Source: Amycolatopsis cihanbeyliensis (GTDB lineage: Bacteria; Actinomycetota; Actinomycetes; Mycobacteriales; Pseudonocardiaceae). From it: a stretch of 64,000 bases of DNA. This document shows positions 47,301 through 56,095 of this stretch, piece after piece. The stretch is from positions 4,308,501 through 4,372,500 of the forward strand of contig NZ_VFML01000001.1 of the NCBI RefSeq assembly GCF_006715045.1, written 5' to 3'. The notes under the pieces were generated by a model that was given only the letters and a program-made list of their open reading frames with translations, was not told where the DNA came from and made no database searches. How positions within the stretch are numbered: position 1 is the first letter of the stretch; every line of letters starts with the position of its first letter. The position numbers and the translations under genes are program-made.

Positions 47301-48395
47301 GGCTGCCTGCCGCCGCGCCTTGCTCGCCTGCTGCCGCAGCTTGTCCAGCTCGCGGCCCTGCTGGTACGCCTCGCTGTCGGTGAGCCCCTCGATCCGGGCG
47401 CGGGCCTGCGCGAGCCGTTGCTCGGCCTCGCCCCTGCGTTGCTCGGTTTCGGCGTTCTCCGCGACCGCCGCGTGGTACTGCTCCTCCGACTCCCGTGCTT
47501 GTCTGGCGAGCTTCTCCAGGTCAGCCGTGGCCGAGGTCAGCGTGTCGGCCGCGGCGCGGAGCACCCGCTGGGCGTAGGTGCGTTGCTTCTCGGCCACGGT
47601 TTTGGCGGCCGCGGCCTCGGAGTCCAGCAGCTTCAGCCGCTCCCGTTGCCGGTCCAGCCGCTCGAACCCCTCGGCGAGCTCGGCGATCTCCTCCTGGCCG
47701 AGCGGCGGTAACGCCCTGGACAGCAAGGTGGACAGCAGGCCGGGGTCGAGCCGCTGGGACAGCTTCGGGGTGCGCAACTGCAGCAACGCGGTGATCAGCG
47801 CGTCGTAGCGTTGCTCGGACAGGCCGGGGAAGAGCGCGTGCCGCACGGCGGCGCGGTACTCGGTGGCGTTGGGGTGCAGGCTGCCGTGCTCGCCGATCGT
47901 TTCGGCCAGCACGGCTTTGGTGAGCGGCTGCCCGGACTCGTTGGTCAGCTCGAGCCCGCCCGGTTCGCCGACGCGCTGGCTGGTGGTGAAGTAATCAGCG
48001 TGCGCGGTGCTGGTGTGCGAGCTGGCCTGCAGCCGGGCCCCGCAGCTGAACCAGGACTCGCCGAGCTGGAACTCCAGCCACACGTAGCCGACCCGCGTGG
48101 TGCCGGTCGCGCCCTCGCCCATCAGGTTCCAGTGCATGGTCCGCTCGCCGGTCCCGAAGGTGGAAAGGCGGTTGGCCCGCAGGTTGGCGTCGAACAGGAA
48201 GGGCAGCAGCAGTTCCAGCGCCTTGGACTTGCCGGTCCCGTTCGGTCCGCGCAGCAACAGGCGTCCATTGTGGAACTCGAACACCTCGTCGTAGTAACGC
48301 CAGACGTTCAGGATCCCGGCACGGGCCGGCCGCCAGCGCGGCCGCCGCGCGGGTGCTTCTTCCTGCGGCTGCTGCGGCAGCTCGGTGACCGTCAC
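44379..48395 (-). CDS. jetC: Wadjet component JetC (TIGR02680, SMC/MukB-like ATPase)
   Basis: The DNA-extruding SMC motor of Wadjet. 1338 residues: Walker A GPNGTGKSK at 50-58, long coiled coils (about 250-540 and 730-1000) around a hinge-like region, ABC signature LSGGEK at 1231-1236 and Walker B MILLDE at 1261-1266. All nucleotide-site motifs are intact. Length suits the TIGR02680 group. GTG start overlaps the jetB stop by 4 nt, and its stop overlaps the jetD start. The antisense strand is open over long stretches, an effect of the high GC content. Confidence 0.93.
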   Translation of the reverse strand: MTVTELPQQPQEEAPARRPRWRPARAGILNVWRYYDEVFEFHNGRLLLRGPNGTGKSKALELLLPFLFDANLRANRLSTFGTGERTMHWNLMGEGATGTTRVGYVWLEFQLGESWFSCGARLQASSHTSTAHADYFTTSQRVGEPGGLELTNESGQPLTKAVLAETIGEHGSLHPNATEYRAAVRHALFPGLSEQRYDALITALLQLRTPKLSQRLDPGLLSTLLSRALPPLGQEEIAELAEGFERLDRQRERLKLLDSEAAAAKTVAEKQRTYAQRVLRAAADTLTSATADLEKLARQARESEEQYHAAVAENAETEQRRGEAEQRLAQARARIEGLTDSEAYQQGRELDKLRQQASKARRQAAETAAQAERAGEIARQDKEHAATAENEVERCAETVRAAGSEAERAARRADLRGTHEEIATVLDQDGQQARRLARAAVRGRQEQIEQVRAALRRHEQAVRARTAAEETLERTRAELAEQSDARSRLAATYDETVARQEQLLLDWARGCAELDFAEPVELAELAESEAEVLQYVEAVAARCLHAITAEETTLSARRDTTEQERQRLESEIAELRDQVDLPPEPPPHRTADRSAMTGAPLWKLVSFAEGIAPRTQAAVEAALQAGGLLDAWVSPSGELAVHGHDTFADANSLAPAARSLREVLRPEPDAEVPAETVERLLGAVAYGRTLPEHPAAIGADGTWRLGAVTGSWAKDEAEHIGAAARERNRQRRLEQLAARVSELDAELSTLATQLRVLADRRDRVAAERAQRPAQAPVNDARRALDRAEAEVAAADRAVNRAAEELGTRERAASEALHELSLAATTHRAPTDAEALDTLDRAVQAFGDLADTWLYERDRYLAAERSAEALRTQAARSGEAAEQATVTAEEAAAEAGALAETLSAVESTVGADYRQVLAEIEELRAEGRRLEEEIKSAGDRLRELDRRIGSLESRLSEAADKRDEAVGLRDTAAERFRRLVSGSFPSDAGLDVELSTSDGVRATLDSARAVAAKWPAVPHAPKNLNDAFGNLTEAVHRCRDALSGHADLELESDEDISVLTAVVDGARVGARELHELLVAEAERARGDITSAERELFDKTLTGDTRRQLADRIRQAGELVDAMNSRLERVRTASQVAVRLVWQVNPELTAGTKAARELLLKDPVRLGETDRESLHRFFRDRIEQARAENTASSWQEQLAQVFDYTAWHQFVVKLDRADGRGWQPLTKRMHGALSGGEKAIALHLPLFAAVAAHYESVPDSPRMILLDEVFVGVDSTNRGQVFELLRSLDLDLVLTSDHEWCAYRELPGIAVHQLITGADDEAVTTARFVWTGDAWADESA

Positions 48396-49633
48396 GACGA
48401 CTCACCCTCACTCTCGTTGGTGCGCGGGGCGCCGACGGCGTAACGCGCGGCAGCGGGCAGCGCACGGATCATCCCGCCCGAGTGTTCGGCGAGGCCGAAT
48501 CCGGTGAGCACGGCAACCGCGTCGGTGGCCAGCTGCGCGGGGCCCTCGGTCGTCCGGTAGGTCTTCGCCCAGCGCGGGAAGCGGCGCAACAACTCGCCCG
48601 CCTTGGCATGCAGTTGTTCCGGCGCGAGTCCGGCCGGTGCCTCCAGCAGTGTGTCCAGCAGGAGCAGCGCGGCCACCCCGGCGGTGCTGGTGTCGTCCGG
48701 GAACTTGGCGTCCGTGGCCAGCCCGGCCGGATCCACCAGCAGGAAGCCCTCGGCGCGTTCCTCGAACACGAAACCGGCCTGTTCCGCGGCCCGGCGGGCG
48801 AGCTGGCGCCCGGTGGGCGAGGCGAGGTAGCCGCGCTCGTCCTCGGTCAGGTCCGCGCGGTAGAGCACCGGATCGTCCACCAGCCGCCGGAAGATCGAGT
48901 GTCGCAGCCAGAGGTTGTGCTGTATCTCCGACGTCGGGGAACCGTTGCCGTCGTGCCCGTAGCGCCGCTGGCGCACCAACCCGTCCAGCAGCTCATTCCA
49001 TCGTGGACCGACATCCTCGGCCGGAACGGCGAGTCGCGAGGGCCCGTTCGGCGCGGCGAGCAGCCGCATCAGCAGCGTGGCGTCCACGTGATACAGCACC
49101 TTGGCCTGCTCGGACTCTACAAAGGACTCCGTGCTGCCGTCCACCACGGTGAGCGCGCCGAAGGACTCCAGCAGCCGCAACACGTCCACGTAGGCCATCC
49201 GCTCGGCCCTGCTGGCGGTGTCGAAGCTCGGGACCACCGGATCGGCCGCGGTGGCCTGGGTGACCCGGTCGGCGAGGAAACCGATCGTGGTGACCGGCCC
49301 GGCGAGCAACTCGGCCGCGACCACGCAGAGCAGGGTGTAGCGGCGGCGGTCGAACGGGGTGCGGCCGGATCGCAGCCTGCGGGCGGGGCGGGTGTGGTCG
49401 TGCCGGTTGCGCACCTTGGCCAGCCGGGCGTAGCCGAAGCGGGGTTCCACCACCAGCGTCCAGCCGCAGTAGTAGTCGAACCACTTGGTGATCGGCACCT
49501 GCCGCTTGCGGATCACCTCAAATGCCTCGGGGGCGGTGCCTTCGGTGACCAGTGGGGTCGCCAGTAGCAGCCGGATACCCCGGGCCACCTCGTCCCGCTC
49601 CGCGATGACGAGTTGATTCGCGAGGTTGCTCAT
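48392..49633 (-). CDS. jetB: Wadjet component JetB (TIGR02678/DUF2398, MukE-like)
   Basis: A 413-residue winged-helix kite protein, the MukE analogue that binds the JetA kleisin and the SMC. Recognised by NQLVIAERDEVARGIRLLLATPLV at the start, the RKRQVPITKWFDYYCGW region and RRYTLLCVVAAELL, all typical of DUF2398 proteins. ATG overlaps the jetA stop (ATGA) and its stop overlaps the jetC start. Confidence 0.88.
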   Translation of the reverse strand: MSNLANQLVIAERDEVARGIRLLLATPLVTEGTAPEAFEVIRKRQVPITKWFDYYCGWTLVVEPRFGYARLAKVRNRHDHTRPARRLRSGRTPFDRRRYTLLCVVAAELLAGPVTTIGFLADRVTQATAADPVVPSFDTASRAERMAYVDVLRLLESFGALTVVDGSTESFVESEQAKVLYHVDATLLMRLLAAPNGPSRLAVPAEDVGPRWNELLDGLVRQRRYGHDGNGSPTSEIQHNLWLRHSIFRRLVDDPVLYRADLTEDERGYLASPTGRQLARRAAEQAGFVFEERAEGFLLVDPAGLATDAKFPDDTSTAGVAALLLLDTLLEAPAGLAPEQLHAKAGELLRRFPRWAKTYRTTEGPAQLATDAVAVLTGFGLAEHSGGMIRALPAAARYAVGAPRTNESEGESS

Positions 49634-51159
49634 CCGGTGGCCTCTCGCTGCCTCGAGTGCTCGCCGGTAGCGATATCGACCAGGTAGTCCGGCCCGGTGA
49701 GCGTGCCCCGTGGCGTGCGCAGCGTCGCCACCCGCGTGTCTTGCGGCGGCCGCAGCACGATCTCGATCTTCCCGTCCGCGGTGACCGCACGCCGGGTACC
49801 GATGCTGTCCGGCCGGGTCGCCAGCGCCCGGCCGAGCAGGTCGAGCAGCCGTTCGAAGGTGGCATGGTCGAGGGTGCCGAACTCGGACAGCCGTACCGGC
49901 CCACCGGTGGCCAGCATCCGCCACGCCTGCCGCAACTCGGCGCGTTCCGCCCGGGCCCGCTCGGCCCGCTGCCGCTTCAGCTCGGCGACATCGCGCACCT
50001 TCCCGGTGCGGGCGAAGCGTTCCTTGCGCCCCGCGGTGCGCAGCAACGGGGACACCGGAACCTGCGGCGGGTCCCGCCAGCTGCTGCTCGTGCTGGCCAG
50101 CTCCGGATCCGGGTGGGTCAGGTGCGCGTGCCGCGCCGAGGTGAGCCCGAAGGCCGCCGACCACAGCCGGTGCATATCCGGCTCGGTCGGGGCCTGCGCG
50201 AACCAGCGCGCCAGCTCCCGGAAGTCGGCCACCGCGCTGCTGGCCCGCCGGCGCGACTCGGTGATCCGGTCCAGCACCTGCAACAACGTGACGATCGCCC
50301 GCCTGGCCACGGTATGCAGCTGGTGCACCCTGGCCGGCGAGCCGTCCTCCGGCAGGAACCAGTCACGCAACCCCGCCCAGCGGGTCCGCCGATGCTCCAG
50401 CCAGGCCGGTGCCGGGTCGACCCCGGTGGTCGGCGGCAGTTCGGCGCCGAGCAACGCGCGATGCTGCAAGGTGCTGACACCTTGCTCCTCGATCCGGCCC
50501 ACCCCGGCCGCGATCGCGTGTGCCCGCTGATCCAGGTTGGTGACGAACTCCTGCAGGTAGCTGACGGTGGCGAGCTTGACCTCGTGGAAGGTGGTCAGGT
50601 CGGCACCGTCCGCGCGGAGCAGCCGTTGCAACTCGCCGTTGAACTGCTTGGTGTTCGCCCGCAGCGCGTCGAGATGGCCCTCCAGCTCGGTGAGCGCGGT
50701 GTAGATCTTGCGGTCGGTCGCCGCCGGGTTGTCCAGCAGCGCGTGCAACTCGTCCAGCCGGTCGGCGATCGCGTCCAGCACCGCGGTCTGCAACGCCCCG
50801 GTGGAGGCCAGCACGGTCAGCGCGTGCTGCACCCCGGCGAATGCCGCCTCACCCCGCTTGGTGAGGGAATACTGCAGATTGCGCCGCTCGTACTCCTCGG
50901 CGGAGCGGTAGTTCTCGGCATGGTTCTGGATCACGTCGACCAACTGCCAGTCCCGCAGGCTGCCCAGCGCACGGGCCAGGTCGGCATCGGTGAGCGCGTC
51001 GAACCACCCCACCGTGCGCAGCCGCTCGCGCACCTGGTCCAGGCTCAGCGCAGTTTCGAGGCGTTCGTTGGCCTCGGCGAAGGCGTGCAGGATCGCGGTG
51101 TACAGCTCGGCGTAGTCGCCGACGGCGAACCGGAAGAGCTCGGCCGGTACCCGTTCCAC
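49630..51159 (-). CDS. jetA: Wadjet component JetA (TIGR02677/DUF2397, MukF/kleisin-like)
   Basis: The kleisin subunit bridging the SMC heads. 509 residues, with the DUF2397 N-terminus ELFRFAVGDYAELYTAILHAFAEA, a winged-helix region (LRDWQLVDVIQNHAENYRSA), helical middle and a C-terminal domain ending near VATLRTPRGTLTGPDYLV. The start at 51159 (GTG) follows a perfect GAGGAGG by 5 nt; in-frame codons further upstream lack a ribosome site. First gene of the jetA-jetB-jetC-jetD operon; the promoter must lie in 51160-51302. Confidence 0.88.
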   Translation of the reverse strand: MERVPAELFRFAVGDYAELYTAILHAFAEANERLETALSLDQVRERLRTVGWFDALTDADLARALGSLRDWQLVDVIQNHAENYRSAEEYERRNLQYSLTKRGEAAFAGVQHALTVLASTGALQTAVLDAIADRLDELHALLDNPAATDRKIYTALTELEGHLDALRANTKQFNGELQRLLRADGADLTTFHEVKLATVSYLQEFVTNLDQRAHAIAAGVGRIEEQGVSTLQHRALLGAELPPTTGVDPAPAWLEHRRTRWAGLRDWFLPEDGSPARVHQLHTVARRAIVTLLQVLDRITESRRRASSAVADFRELARWFAQAPTEPDMHRLWSAAFGLTSARHAHLTHPDPELASTSSSWRDPPQVPVSPLLRTAGRKERFARTGKVRDVAELKRQRAERARAERAELRQAWRMLATGGPVRLSEFGTLDHATFERLLDLLGRALATRPDSIGTRRAVTADGKIEIVLRPPQDTRVATLRTPRGTLTGPDYLVDIATGEHSRQREATG

Positions 51160-51302
51160 GCGCACCTCCTCAACCCGTCGCCTCCCACCGTAGAGGCAGC
51201 CCCCGACAGCCGTGCGCTCCGACCCAGATCCACCCGGTCGTGGTTGTCTCGACACTTACCGTTACCGCAACGCGAGGGTGGGAGACCTAGGCAGGGGATG
51301 CC

Positions 51303-52661
51303 ATGGCGCGCCGACCGGACTATGAGGGCTATGCGCAGTTTCCGCTCAAGTACCCGGCCCGGTGCGCCGCATGCGATCAGCCGTTGCGGCTGGGCTTGCC
51401 CGTCCTCGGCACCCGCGACGGGGGCCAGTGGGCCATCGTCTGTACCGGCTGTGGCAACCTGCCCGCCGAGCCGCAGTCGCCGCGGGGCCGGTGCCACAGG
51501 GCAAGGTGCCCGCGGTCGAGGAGCCGTCGCCTTCGCCGTGGTCGAACCTGGTGCGGTACCTCCGCTCGTGTGTTGTACACGAGTCCTTGACCGCGCTGGT
51601 ACGGCTGGAGCGAAGGGACCGGTGGGCCCTGTTCCCGCTCCAGTCGGAGACCGTCCTGTGTGGAGGGATCAGCGACTGCCCGCGCCGGAGTCGGTGTGCG
51701 CTCTGTTCGAGGAGCTCGGTGATCTCGAACGAGTCTGGTACGGCTGGCCGACCGTTGTCGTGCGCGACAAGCGGCATCGTCCGCATCTCGCCCCACTGTT
51801 CATCCGCGTCTTGAACGAGCCGGAATCCCCGCCGGCGAGGATTCCTACATACCGATCGACAACGAGTTGCCCAGTGTGAACACAGCCTTGCTCAGCCCGG
51901 AATGGTTCGACCCCGACGTACTGGCCGATGCCGCCGAGGTGATCTCCGGCAAGCTGATCGGGTTCGGCGCGGCCGCCGCGATGACAGCGGTCACCAAGCA
52001 GCTGCTCGCCGCGCTGGGCATCCCGGACGCCGTGCTCGACCCGCTCCGCCTGCCGCCACCACCTGATGAGCAGGATCTGTGGAGGCCGCAGGAGCTCGGC
52101 GTGTTCAACCTGGTCATGGCTTTTCCGCGGCAAGCTGGATATTGCCGTGCGCAGCCTGGTGCAGGACCTGGACTGGATGGTTCGTGCCGACGGCTGGCAA
52201 GCGAGCGCGGCCCGCTTCCTCTTCCAGGACTGCTCACCCCCGCCCGCCGCACCGTTGGACGCCTGCCCGTTCCGGCTCAACCATGCTCGGGAACACGTGG
52301 TGTCCATCGCGGCCAGCAGCCCGCTCACGGTGGTCACCGGCCCGCCGGGAACCGGCAAAACCAGACGGCGACCGCGATCATGGCGGATGCCTGGCGGCGT
52401 GGCGAGACCGTCGTGCTCAGCTCGACCAACAACAAGCCGGTGGACGACGTCGTCACCAGCAAGGCCACACAGCTCGACCGCGCTTGCCGTGCGCACCGGC
52501 AATAAGCAGGTGCGCACGGGCTCGGCGCCGAACCGCCCGCGCTCGTCGACGAGGTCACCAACCGCGAGCCCGGCACCGGTTTCGATGGCCTGCCAGAGCT
52601 GAGCAACGCCCGGCACTGGGCGAGCCGGAGTCTCCAGCAACGCGGCCTCCGTGCTCGCTGA
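51303..52661 (+). pseudogene. decayed SF1 helicase gene (several frameshifts)
   Basis: Fragments of one protein lie in successive frames. 51303 on: zinc-ribbon-like N-terminus with CAACDQPL and CTGCG; then about 51510-51660 with WSNLVRYLRSCVVHESL; about 51680-51830 with RVWYGWPTVVVRDKRHRP; 51870-52110 with LLSPEWFDPDVLADAAEV; 52120-52360 ending in Walker A TGPPGTGKT; and 52365-52480 with AIMADAWRRGETVVLSSTNN (motif Ia). Remnants run to a stop at 52659-52661; the rest of the helicase is missing. At least five frame changes rule out function. It starts 143 nt from the Wadjet operon, in divergent orientation. Confidence 0.8.
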
Positions 52662-52733
52662 ACCGCGCCGCTTCGTCGAGAGCGGTCAGGAATAGCTACC
52701 GGGGGTCACCGGCGATGCTGGCCGTGAGCGACT

Positions 52734-53249
52734 TCACGCCGGTGATTCGGGTTCCGGGGTGCCGTCCGGCCACACGCAGGGGGAGCTGACACCGAGATAG
52801 ATTTTTCCTTCGTCATTGGACTCCAGGCTCATCCGGAAACCGTTGTCCGTGTGCTCTCCATATATTGCCTGCCCGTTATCCGTGGTGACTCGAAAGCTGT
52901 TCTCCTTCCACCAGGTTCGGAGCGCTGTGAAGTTCTCCCGGGTGCTGGCGTTCGGTATTCCTGCGACTTCGGCATCACGGGTCGCGAAAACTCTGCCCTT
53001 CGGACCCCGGTCCGTGGGGTCGTCGCAGGCCATGCTGTCCTTGCGGAAGTCGTCGGTGAGTCGTGCGTCTGGAGAGATGGCTCGCCGTCCCCGTTCCATG
53101 TAATCATCGACAAGGCGGTTGGCTTCCTGAATGTTGATCGTAGGTTCCAAGGGTTCTCCAGAAGGTGTATCGGATTCTCCGCAGGCGTTGAGCGTGATCA
53201 TGCAGAGCGCGGCCACTACGGCGGTGAGTGCGACTTTGATCCGTGACAC
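52734..53249 (-). CDS. predicted lipoprotein of unknown function
   Basis: 171 residues with a lipoprotein signal peptide whose lipobox is LNAC (Cys at about residue 22), followed by an acidic, Pro/Ser-rich linker. The mature part has a helix EANRLVDDYMERGRRAIS, a strand-rich half with FRMSLESNDEGKIYLGVSSP, and two cysteines that could pair. A GTG at 53249 preceded by GGGAGG (8 nt spacing) is the best start. It lies 13 nt after the DUF1023 hydrolase gene in the same operon, so it may act with that ESX module. Confidence 0.75.
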   Translation of the reverse strand: MSRIKVALTAVVAALCMITLNACGESDTPSGEPLEPTINIQEANRLVDDYMERGRRAISPDARLTDDFRKDSMACDDPTDRGPKGRVFATRDAEVAGIPNASTRENFTALRTWWKENSFRVTTDNGQAIYGEHTDNGFRMSLESNDEGKIYLGVSSPCVWPDGTPEPESPA

Positions 53250-53262
53250 CGCGACAACCTCC

Positions 53263-54921
53263 CTAATGCGGTTGCTTACCCGCAATGACCTGTCCGATAC
53301 CCGCGAGCGACGGATTGCGAGGATCCCAGTACTGACTGTGGGCTTCCGGACTGTATCCGACGATGGGCCAAGACGATCCGGGGGCGGAGAAGATGGTGTT
53401 CGCGCCGAAGCTGGGGTCGTCAGGTGCGGTGCCGAAGTGTCCGAGGTCCGCGACCGGATCGTTCTCGGCGGCTACCGCCCATACCCGGTCTGGTGGAAGG
53501 TGCAGCCCGGTCGCGTCGTCGACCCCGACACCGGGGCTACCTATCGCGATGAAGTCGTCCATCGCGAGCTGCTGGTCGCGGGCCGCGAATCCTGCCGCCG
53601 TGGACCCGTAGCTGTGCCCGATGATCGTATTGTGTGACGGTGTGTCTCCCTGATGACTTTCCCGCAATCCGTCCTGGAAACCGTCCAGCGGTTGCCTGGC
53701 GCCTTCGGCGAAACTCGAAAATGCCGCATCAGGGATTGAATCGGGCGCATCGTAATCCAGCCAGGCGATGACCGAATTTGATTCAGACGTAGCCTTGTCT
53801 GCCGCACGGTGCATGACGTCGGCGCGATCGAGGGTGCTACCGAAGTTGGCCAGGTCGGTGCCGGTTCCTGGCACGAAAGTGGCCACGTTCTGTGCGGTGT
53901 CTGGATTGCCGTGGGCCACGATGGCACGGCCATCGTGGCTTCCGTCGATGTCGAGCAGGTAATACTTCTGGTCTTCGGGGGTGTCCGGCGGTTGCTCCAG
54001 CCGGCCGGCCAGGTTGTCAAGACCTCGGATCTTGTTGTCGAGATCGCCGAGTTTTTCTTTCAGCCTGGGCGTGTCGGTCGGGTCGATGGTGCCCCGCTCG
54101 GCGGCGTCGATGCCGTCCAGCAGGCGGTTTCGTTCGTTCTGGAGTTCGGTTCGTTCTCGCTCCATGAGCCTGCGGTTGGCGATGTCGCGTTGTTTGGCCG
54201 AGAACCCGTCGCGCGGGCCGACCAGTTCGGGGAGGTCCATGGCCAGCTGGGTGCGTTGCCCCTCGCTGAGGGTTGCCCAGTAGGCGGCGTTCTGTGCGGC
54301 GGTTGCCCCGGCCGGTGGTGGCGGAGGGATGCTCAGCCCACCGTGTACCGCTCCGGCGTTACCCGCGGCAGCGAGGCTGGTCTGCTGGTTGTCGTTGGCG
54401 GTCGCGTCGATCGTATTGTCGGCGAGGATCCGATCCAGCACCGCGCAGAAGTCGTTGTCCAGGTCGCCTGCGCTCTTGAGTACCTGCGTCACCCGTTCGC
54501 GGAGTTCGGCGGCGACGGTTCGTCGCTCCGCGGCCACGGCTTCCCGCTGACCGTCAGGGATGTCCGGGGGCGGTCCTTCGTCGATGATCGCCCCTTCGTC
54601 GCCGATGCGGAAGTGATGTGTCGCGGCCAGGCTTTCCGCTTCGGTGACCCCGTGTTGGATGCCCGTGATGGCGTCCCCCGTCGCGGCCATGCCCCGCCGC
54701 ATCGCGGCGATCTCCGCCGAGTATTCCTCCAGCCCATCGATGATCCCGTTGGCCGCGTTCGCGGCCGCGCCGGCGGCGTCACCGGACCAGCCGTCCGGCG
54801 TGTTGATGTCCCGCAAGTCATCCCCACACGCGATGATCTTGTTGTAGGCCTCGTTCAATGGTCCGACCGCGCCTTGCAGCGGTCCAGGCCGCCAGCGTTT
54901 GACGTCACTCCAGGTGACCAT
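53263..54921 (-). CDS. ESX-associated alpha/beta hydrolase (DUF1023)
   Basis: A 552-residue two-part protein. The N-terminal ~220 residues are helical and WXG100-like (WSGDAAGAAANAANGIIDGL), the type of module recognised by type VII secretion. The C-terminal DUF1023 hydrolase domain (about 330-540) has the nucleophile elbow GHSYGS near residue 435 and an acidic residue and histidine near the end (AENDPVADLGHFG, EAHSQYW). Likely a secreted lipase/esterase-like effector. Its ATG overlaps the stop of the small EspC-like partner by 1 nt. Confidence 0.85.
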   Translation of the reverse strand: MVTWSDVKRWRPGPLQGAVGPLNEAYNKIIACGDDLRDINTPDGWSGDAAGAAANAANGIIDGLEEYSAEIAAMRRGMAATGDAITGIQHGVTEAESLAATHHFRIGDEGAIIDEGPPPDIPDGQREAVAAERRTVAAELRERVTQVLKSAGDLDNDFCAVLDRILADNTIDATANDNQQTSLAAAGNAGAVHGGLSIPPPPPAGATAAQNAAYWATLSEGQRTQLAMDLPELVGPRDGFSAKQRDIANRRLMERERTELQNERNRLLDGIDAAERGTIDPTDTPRLKEKLGDLDNKIRGLDNLAGRLEQPPDTPEDQKYYLLDIDGSHDGRAIVAHGNPDTAQNVATFVPGTGTDLANFGSTLDRADVMHRAADKATSESNSVIAWLDYDAPDSIPDAAFSSFAEGARQPLDGFQDGLRESHQGDTPSHNTIIGHSYGSTAAGFAARDQQLAMDDFIAIGSPGVGVDDATGLHLPPDRVWAVAAENDPVADLGHFGTAPDDPSFGANTIFSAPGSSWPIVGYSPEAHSQYWDPRNPSLAGIGQVIAGKQPH

Positions 54922-55241
54922 CAGAACGGTCGCCGCCCGCCTGCGGACCGCTCGACGGGCATGAGGTCCTGCTCGGCGGCGTCCTCGTTGGCGCTGTAGA
55001 GCTGCGCGGCCCTGCGCATGCTGCCCGCGTGCTCGTCGAGCCGGCCGATGAAGCTCTGCTCACGCCCCTGCCAGGCTTGTTTCACGGCGGCGAGCTTGCT
55101 CGCGCACCGCGCGCCGGGCATGCCGGAGTCGCCCTCGGGCAGCGCTTCGGCACAGGCCACCCCGCGCATGCCGTCGGCGACCTGCGCGGCGGCCCGCCCA
55201 GCCTCGGTGATCTTGTCGACCAGCACCTGGTAACCCGACAA
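54921..55241 (-). CDS. EspC-like ESX partner protein
   Basis: A 106-residue all-helical protein that opens MSGYQVLVDKITEAGRAA and has a second helix RLDEHAGSMRRAAQLYSANEDAAEQDL, the arrangement of EspC/WXG100-like partners encoded before ESX effectors. Two cysteines (CAEALP, CASKL) frame the loop. It is translationally coupled to the DUF1023 hydrolase and should be its secretion partner. A damaged homologue lies at 59222-59463. Confidence 0.78.
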   Translation of the reverse strand: MSGYQVLVDKITEAGRAAAQVADGMRGVACAEALPEGDSGMPGARCASKLAAVKQAWQGREQSFIGRLDEHAGSMRRAAQLYSANEDAAEQDLMPVERSAGGRRPF

Positions 55242-55399
55242 CTCGGGGCCTCCCTCCCGTAGTCACCTCATGACCCTACGGTTACGGGCGAATCGCCTCA
55301 AGTGATCGGTAGCCGAACGACCGGAGCTACTCGCCGGTCACGGGAATCTACTCAGGACTGTCCTGAGTAGGGATACTCACCCGAACGGAATCCCTTGGG

Positions 55400-55714
55400 T
55401 CAGGGCAGCCAGAGTCCGCCGCGGGTGCGAGTGGGGGCACCGGTCGTGTCGTGTGCGGGGAGGTCGAGCAGGGCCTCGATGACCTCGGCGGCAGGGCCGC
55501 CGAGTTGCCACAGCGGATGGCGTTCCTCGGCGCGGAAGCGGGCGGCGTAGGCGTCGGTCGGGGAGCGGACAACGTAGGTGTCCAGGGCGCCGGAGCGCCA
55601 GCGCTGGGCGTGGATCGCGGTCAACTCGCCGTCGTTGTGCAGGTGCGTGAACTGGAATCCGGCCTCGCGGCTGCGCATGATCGCTGCGATGGCCTCCTGC
55701 TCAGGGCTTGGCAT
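55400..55714 (-). CDS. small hypothetical protein
   Basis: 104 residues; helix EQEAIAAIMRSREAGFQFTHL, strands around IHAQRWRSGALDTYVVRS, and a helix AAEVIEALLDLPAHD. No signal or membrane segment. Its 5' end overlaps the next small gene by 14 nt, so the two form an operon. Such small pairs often sit near XRE/DUF397 regulators in actinobacteria; function unknown. Confidence 0.6.
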   Translation of the reverse strand: MPSPEQEAIAAIMRSREAGFQFTHLHNDGELTAIHAQRWRSGALDTYVVRSPTDAYAARFRAEERHPLWQLGGPAAEVIEALLDLPAHDTTGAPTRTRGGLWLP

Positions 55715-55925
55715 CGCGCAGCACCAGATCGCGCAGGGCCGCCCGTAGCCGCCCTGCCTGCAAGGGGGACAGCCACCACTGGCCGCCGTCCGGTTCGCCG
55801 ATCAGTACCCGGTCGCCGCACAGCGCGATGGTGACCCTGGCCCGCCGGCCCCGGTCGTCCCGGCAGTACACCGCGCAGACCCGATCCGGCCGCACGTTCG
55901 GCCAGCGCCGCCACCGTGGCCACAT
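55701..55925 (-). CDS. small hypothetical protein
   Basis: 74 residues with a beta-rich core (VTIALCGDRVLIGEP, GGQWWLSPLQAGRLRAALRDLV). The first ten residues are Trp/Arg-rich, and an internal GTG (VRPDRV) could be the true start. Translationally overlaps the following gene. Divergent from the XRE regulator; function unknown. Confidence 0.5.
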   Translation of the reverse strand: MWPRWRRWPNVRPDRVCAVYCRDDRGRRARVTIALCGDRVLIGEPDGGQWWLSPLQAGRLRAALRDLVLRDAKP

Positions 55926-56081
55926 GTTCTACCTCCCGCTCTGGGACCCGGCCCCGCAGACCTGGGCGGGTACGCGGGGCCGGGTCACCGGCCGCAACCG
56001 GCCTGATTTACGGTAAGTGGCGTATATACGTGATGCAACGCGACGAGTGAAGTTCACCCGATAGGGGGCGCGGAATGCGGC

Positions 56082-56087
56082 TAGTAT
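56082..56087 (+). promoter_or_regulatory. -10 element TAGTAT
   Basis: TAGTAT, a near-ideal TANNNT box, lies 8 nt before the ATG at 56096 of the XRE regulator and inside the longer open frame, which argues for the shorter start. Confidence 0.5.
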
Positions 56088-56095
56088 CCGGCGGC

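Noticed and set aside
44340..47711. Very long open frame antisense to jetC (over 1100 codons)
   Set aside because: It has no recognisable domain, a codon pattern mirroring the jetC coding strand, and the jetC frame has intact Walker and signature motifs.
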